Part shown: positions 15,600 to 17,981 of the stretch, piece after piece
How the letters are laid out: every line of letters begins with the position of its first letter
Position numbering within the stretch: position 1 is the stretch's first letter
Translations under genes and position numbers: made by a program
Assembly (NCBI GenBank): GCA_910587395.1
Contig: CAJULJ010000055.1
Location: 1-17,981 of the forward strand
Direction: 5' to 3'
DNA from: an uncultured Oscillospiraceae bacterium
GTDB taxonomy: Bacteria; Bacillota; Clostridia; Oscillospirales; Oscillospiraceae
DNA: 17,981 bases
The notes under the pieces: generated by a model
Told to the model about the DNA's origin: nothing
What the model saw: only the letters and a program-made list of their open reading frames with translations
Databases searched by the model: none

Positions 15600-15773
15600 A
15601 CCGTTGCAGAAATGGGGAAAGCCGTCCGGCATTTGCTCGGCAGCGGAATCGTATGCTGATCAGAAGATTTAATATCAACATATGATTTCAGTTTCTGTCC
15701 GCATGAAATTCAGAACATGGGATAGAGAGAAGCCTAAAGGTTTAGGTTTTGACTGATAGTGGACCTTACAAAA
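15600..15773. other. intergenic stretch without a recognisable gene
   Basis: No reading frame of note. It holds a short hairpin CCTAAA-GG-TTTAGG (around 15733-15746) and runs from GC-rich to AT-rich sequence, marking the change from the core chromosome to the accessory right end. It ends in a terminator that has no identified transcript in front of it. Confidence 0.5.
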
Positions 15774-15811
15774 GCAGCCTGTCTGGAGATTCCCCAGGCA
15801 GGCCGCTTTTT
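15774..15811 (+). terminator. intrinsic terminator with no obvious upstream gene
   Basis: A stem of GC, one mismatch, GCCTG/CAGGC, a G-U pair and CTGG/CCAG (15774-15786 with 15794-15806), a 7-base loop and then TTTTTG. It lies about 200 bases after the DUF362 stop and 120 before the SIR2-TPR gene, so it could end DUF362 read-through, an unrecognised small RNA, or be left from a lost gene. Confidence 0.75.
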
Positions 15812-15851
15812 GCGTGTCTGATGGCCGATCGCCCTGAAACGGAAAATGATG

Positions 15852-15879
15852 TTGCAAAATACCGCGAATCATGTATAAT
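15852..15879 (+). promoter_or_regulatory. promoter of the SIR2-TPR gene
   Basis: TTGCAA (15852-15857), a 16-base spacer and a consensus TATAAT (15874-15879), with a second TATAAT-like motif just after. Together with the terminator upstream this gives the SIR2-TPR gene its own transcription unit. Confidence 0.78.
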
Positions 15880-15929
15880 ATTATAATACGGAATGTAAAA
15901 ATGGAAACAAAAGAGAAGGTGCCAATGTG

Positions 15930-17579
15930 ATGGAACAGATTGTTGGAAATCATCAAATCATATCAATCAAGCAGCTGATGAAAGCCCTCCGGGAGGGGAG
16001 AGAAAATTCGGAGAGATTCTGTTTTATCATTGGTTCCGGTGCGTCGGTATCGTCTGGAATTCCGACAGGCGCAGCGTTGGAATATCAGTGGATGGAGGAG
16101 CTGGAAAAGACTTGTGGAATGGAAGAGATCCGTGAGATTGCAAAAAATCTGGAAAATCATTTGGAATATGATTTTAAACGGATAGAGGATGATTGGGAAA
16201 AAGCGAAAAAGTCAGAGAGTTCTCTTTCAAGCGAATACTATTTTGATATATACAAGCTTCGCTTTTACCCAAATCACAGGAATGGATACCATTATCTTGA
16301 AAATATAATGTCCAACAAGAATCCGGGATTTGGTTACCACCCCCTTGCCCTGATGCTGACGGATGGAACCGGGAGCAATCTTGTAATAACAACGAATTTT
16401 GACAGCTTGATAGAGGACGCCCTGTTTTTGTATACGGATGATAAGCCGCTTGTGATAAACCATGAGCTGTTGGCAGAATACGCAGGGGACCCTAACATCA
16501 AGCGCCCGATCATCGCGAAAGTGCATCGGGGAATCTTTTTTGACCCCCTGAATCAGCCTGAGGAAACGAATGAGCTGAAAGGGGGCTGGCGTGACGTGCT
16601 GGGGCCGGTTTTTCAAAGCTACACTCCCATTGTCATCGGATACGGCGGCGGCGACAAGAGCCTGATGAAGCTCCTGGAGGATGCCAATATCAAGATGAAA
16701 AATGGGATTTACTGGTGCTACTATGAGAAACATGGGCTGCCGAATGAAAAAATACAAACGCTTGTAAAGGCGAAGAACGGCTACTTGGTCCGCACCGCGG
16801 GATTTGACGCCACCATGCTTGCCATTGGAAACGCATTGTTTCCGGATAAGATTGGGGTTCATGAGGCGGAGGAATATTTGAACAAACGGACAAGCATTCA
16901 AATTGCCAACTATGATAAGGAATATAAGAGGCTGACGGAGTACGAAAGCCTGAGTGACAAGGAAGGCGTTGAGAATCGGGGCAGTCAAAGTGAAAATGAT
17001 TTTAAGGTAGAGATAGAAAAGATGAGGGAGCGTTCCGACATTTCGGAAAAGGAGCGCCAGGAGCGAAACCAGATGACCGCCTGGGACTATTGGCGTCAAG
17101 GTAAGCGGTATTATGAGGGCCAAGAATACGAAAAGGCGGTTGAAAGCCATTCAATTGCAATCCAGACGCAATCGAATATTGCGCTGTTCTATAATGATCG
17201 TGCGTGTGCCTATCACTGTTTAGCAAAATATAATAAGGCGATTTCTGATTATGACAAGGCAATCGGACTAGACCCATCAGATGCAGTATTTTATGAAAAC
17301 CGAGGGAATTCATATTTTGATTTAGGGGAATATGAGAAATCGATTTCTGATTATGACAGGGCAATTGAATTAGATCCCAAGTGTACATACGCATATAAAC
17401 ACCTCGGAGTCATTTGGAAAAAAAGGGCCGATTTTGACAAAGCAATCAAGTTCTTTACAAAGGCAATAGAACTGGACCCAAAATATAAAGATGCATACAT
17501 CAAGCGTGCCGAAGTTTATCGTTTGCAGGGAGAAGCATCAAAAGCAATGGCCGACGAGGAGAAGGCGGCGGAGCTGTGA
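15930..17579 (+). CDS. SIR2-like domain protein with C-terminal tetratricopeptide repeats (candidate NADase effector)
   Basis: 549-residue two-part protein. The N-terminal half (about 28-305) is a SIR2-like fold: NAD-binding glycine loop FIIGSGASVSSGIPTG (32-47), LVITTNFDSLIEDAL (151-165) with Asn156 and Asp158, KVHRG with the likely catalytic His199, and VIGYGGGDKSL (235-245). A charged linker (about 310-382) leads to about five TPR units (383-549) with LDP-A-Y and Y-KAI-DYDKAI patterns. Related SIR2-like domains in anti-phage proteins (ThsA, DSR1/2, SIR2-HerA) destroy NAD; sensing through the TPR part is inference. The ATG at 15930 has AAGGT nine bases upstream; a GTG one codon earlier is possible. 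No membrane segment. Codon use and base composition are far more AT-rich than the neighbours, and an IS256 remnant follows, so it is probably acquired. No partner gene is visible. Confidence 0.9.
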   Translation: MEQIVGNHQIISIKQLMKALREGRENSERFCFIIGSGASVSSGIPTGAALEYQWMEELEKTCGMEEIREIAKNLENHLEYDFKRIEDDWEKAKKSESSLSSEYYFDIYKLRFYPNHRNGYHYLENIMSNKNPGFGYHPLALMLTDGTGSNLVITTNFDSLIEDALFLYTDDKPLVINHELLAEYAGDPNIKRPIIAKVHRGIFFDPLNQPEETNELKGGWRDVLGPVFQSYTPIVIGYGGGDKSLMKLLEDANIKMKNGIYWCYYEKHGLPNEKIQTLVKAKNGYLVRTAGFDATMLAIGNALFPDKIGVHEAEEYLNKRTSIQIANYDKEYKRLTEYESLSDKEGVENRGSQSENDFKVEIEKMRERSDISEKERQERNQMTAWDYWRQGKRYYEGQEYEKAVESHSIAIQTQSNIALFYNDRACAYHCLAKYNKAISDYDKAIGLDPSDAVFYENRGNSYFDLGEYEKSISDYDRAIELDPKCTYAYKHLGVIWKKRADFDKAIKFFTKAIELDPKYKDAYIKRAEVYRLQGEASKAMADEEKAAEL

Positions 17580-17680
17580 CATGCTGAACAGACGCCTTCT
17601 TTCAAGCAGGTTGTCAAAAAAGGGCTTGCTATCGCCTCCAACCCTCGCGCTTCTGTAAACTGTTGTGTCAAAACACGTTC
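17580..17680. other. intergenic stretch after the SIR2-TPR gene
   Basis: I see no gene and no convincing terminator here, only weak hairpins (for example CAAGC with GCTTG across 16 bases, and GTGT-CAAA-ACAC). The sequence joins the SIR2-TPR gene to the truncated end of the transposase remnant. Confidence 0.45.
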
Positions 17681-17929
17681 TTAAAACAGCGCTTTTTTAT
17701 TCAGCTCGCTGATCGTGGCGGGAGACACTTTACTGCCCCACAACGCCTCTGTGATATCCTCCACCCGCCGTACCGATACTCCGGCCAGATACATCTCAAT
17801 CAGCGCTTCCTCCACGCTGCTCTCCCGCCGCCGGTACCGTTCGATAATGGCTGTTTCAAACGAAACTCCCTTCAAGCGGGGAACGTGCAGTGTTACCTCT
17901 CCTGATGTCGTAGTGAGATTTCTATCATA
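17681..17929 (-). pseudogene. IS256-family transposase remnant
   Basis: 82 codons on the minus strand match the central-N-terminal part of IS256/mutator-type transposases: TSGEVTLHVPRLKG, then FETAIIERYRRRESSVEEAL, IEMYLAGVSVRRVEDITEA and a helix ending SELNKK. A complete enzyme is about 400 residues with a DDE core; here only this helix-turn-helix-side fragment remains. The reading is cut by a TAA at 17930-17932 where a tyrosine is expected, sequence further upstream no longer looks like transposase, and the 3' side stops after NKKALF with the catalytic core missing. No terminal inverted repeats are recognisable in the window. It is inactive and marks past mobile-element activity beside the SIR2-TPR gene. 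Confidence 0.85.
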
Positions 17930-17981
17930 TTACTCCCGAATTAGAACATAGGAAATCTGGTTATGTTGAAAGAAAGCGGAG

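Noticed and set aside
15740..15811. T-box or other riboswitch before the terminator
   Set aside because: GTGGACC is only a loose match to the T-box motif GGGTGGAACCGCG; no specifier stem and no amino-acid gene follows.
17600..17640. Terminator after the SIR2-TPR gene
   Set aside because: Only a 5-bp stem with a long loop and no T-run.
1..17981. CRISPR array, tRNA or rRNA genes
   Set aside because: No regularly spaced direct repeats and no cloverleaf or rRNA signatures were seen on either strand.

Overview
The window looks like a piece of chromosome from a high-GC, low-oxygen Firmicute, most likely an Oscillospiraceae/Clostridia gut bacterium of the Flavonifractor, Lawsonibacter or Pseudoflavonifractor type. 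This rests on the WalRK-YycHI operon, a large Alu-domain SRP RNA in front of dnaX, a CIRCE element, a SpoVB-like flippase and strong GGAGG ribosome binding sites in GC-rich genes. The placement is inference; no rRNA or other species marker is present.

Layout. Positions 1-9576 are transcribed leftwards (minus strand). Read in transcription order this is a Nudix hydrolase (ADP-ribose pyrophosphatase type), the response regulator walR, the sensor kinase walK, its membrane-anchored regulators yycH and yycI, a SpoVB/MurJ-type flippase with a TTG start, a C26 glutamine-amidotransferase-like peptidase and, behind a perfect CIRCE operator, the disaggregase clpB, which runs off the left edge. From about 9690 everything is transcribed rightwards: a strong promoter and the large SRP RNA, an intrinsic terminator inside the dnaX leader, dnaX, ybaB, a MutT-like Nudix gene and an M3 oligoendopeptidase ending in a 23-bp perfect terminator stem. 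A DUF362 gene with its own promoter follows.

The right end (about 15555-17981) is different. A palindromic element overlaps the 3' end of the DUF362 gene. After it come an orphan terminator, a single AT-rich gene encoding a SIR2-like NADase domain joined to tetratricopeptide repeats, and a decayed IS256-family transposase fragment. This is the accessory part of the window. The SIR2-TPR gene, with its own promoter and no partner gene, is the best candidate for an undescribed system, by inference a stand-alone NAD-depleting defence protein.

How the genes fit together. The minus-strand block joins cell-envelope signalling (WalRK, YycHI) with a lipid-linked precursor flippase, and shows tight translational coupling (overlaps of 8, 11 and 4 bases). 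The plus-strand block is the conserved SRP RNA-dnaX-ybaB neighbourhood of Firmicutes, but recR, its usual third gene, is replaced by mutT and a peptidase. Three RNA-level control elements stand out: the extended SRP precursor helix, the terminator in the dnaX leader, and a hairpin that buries the flippase ribosome binding site.
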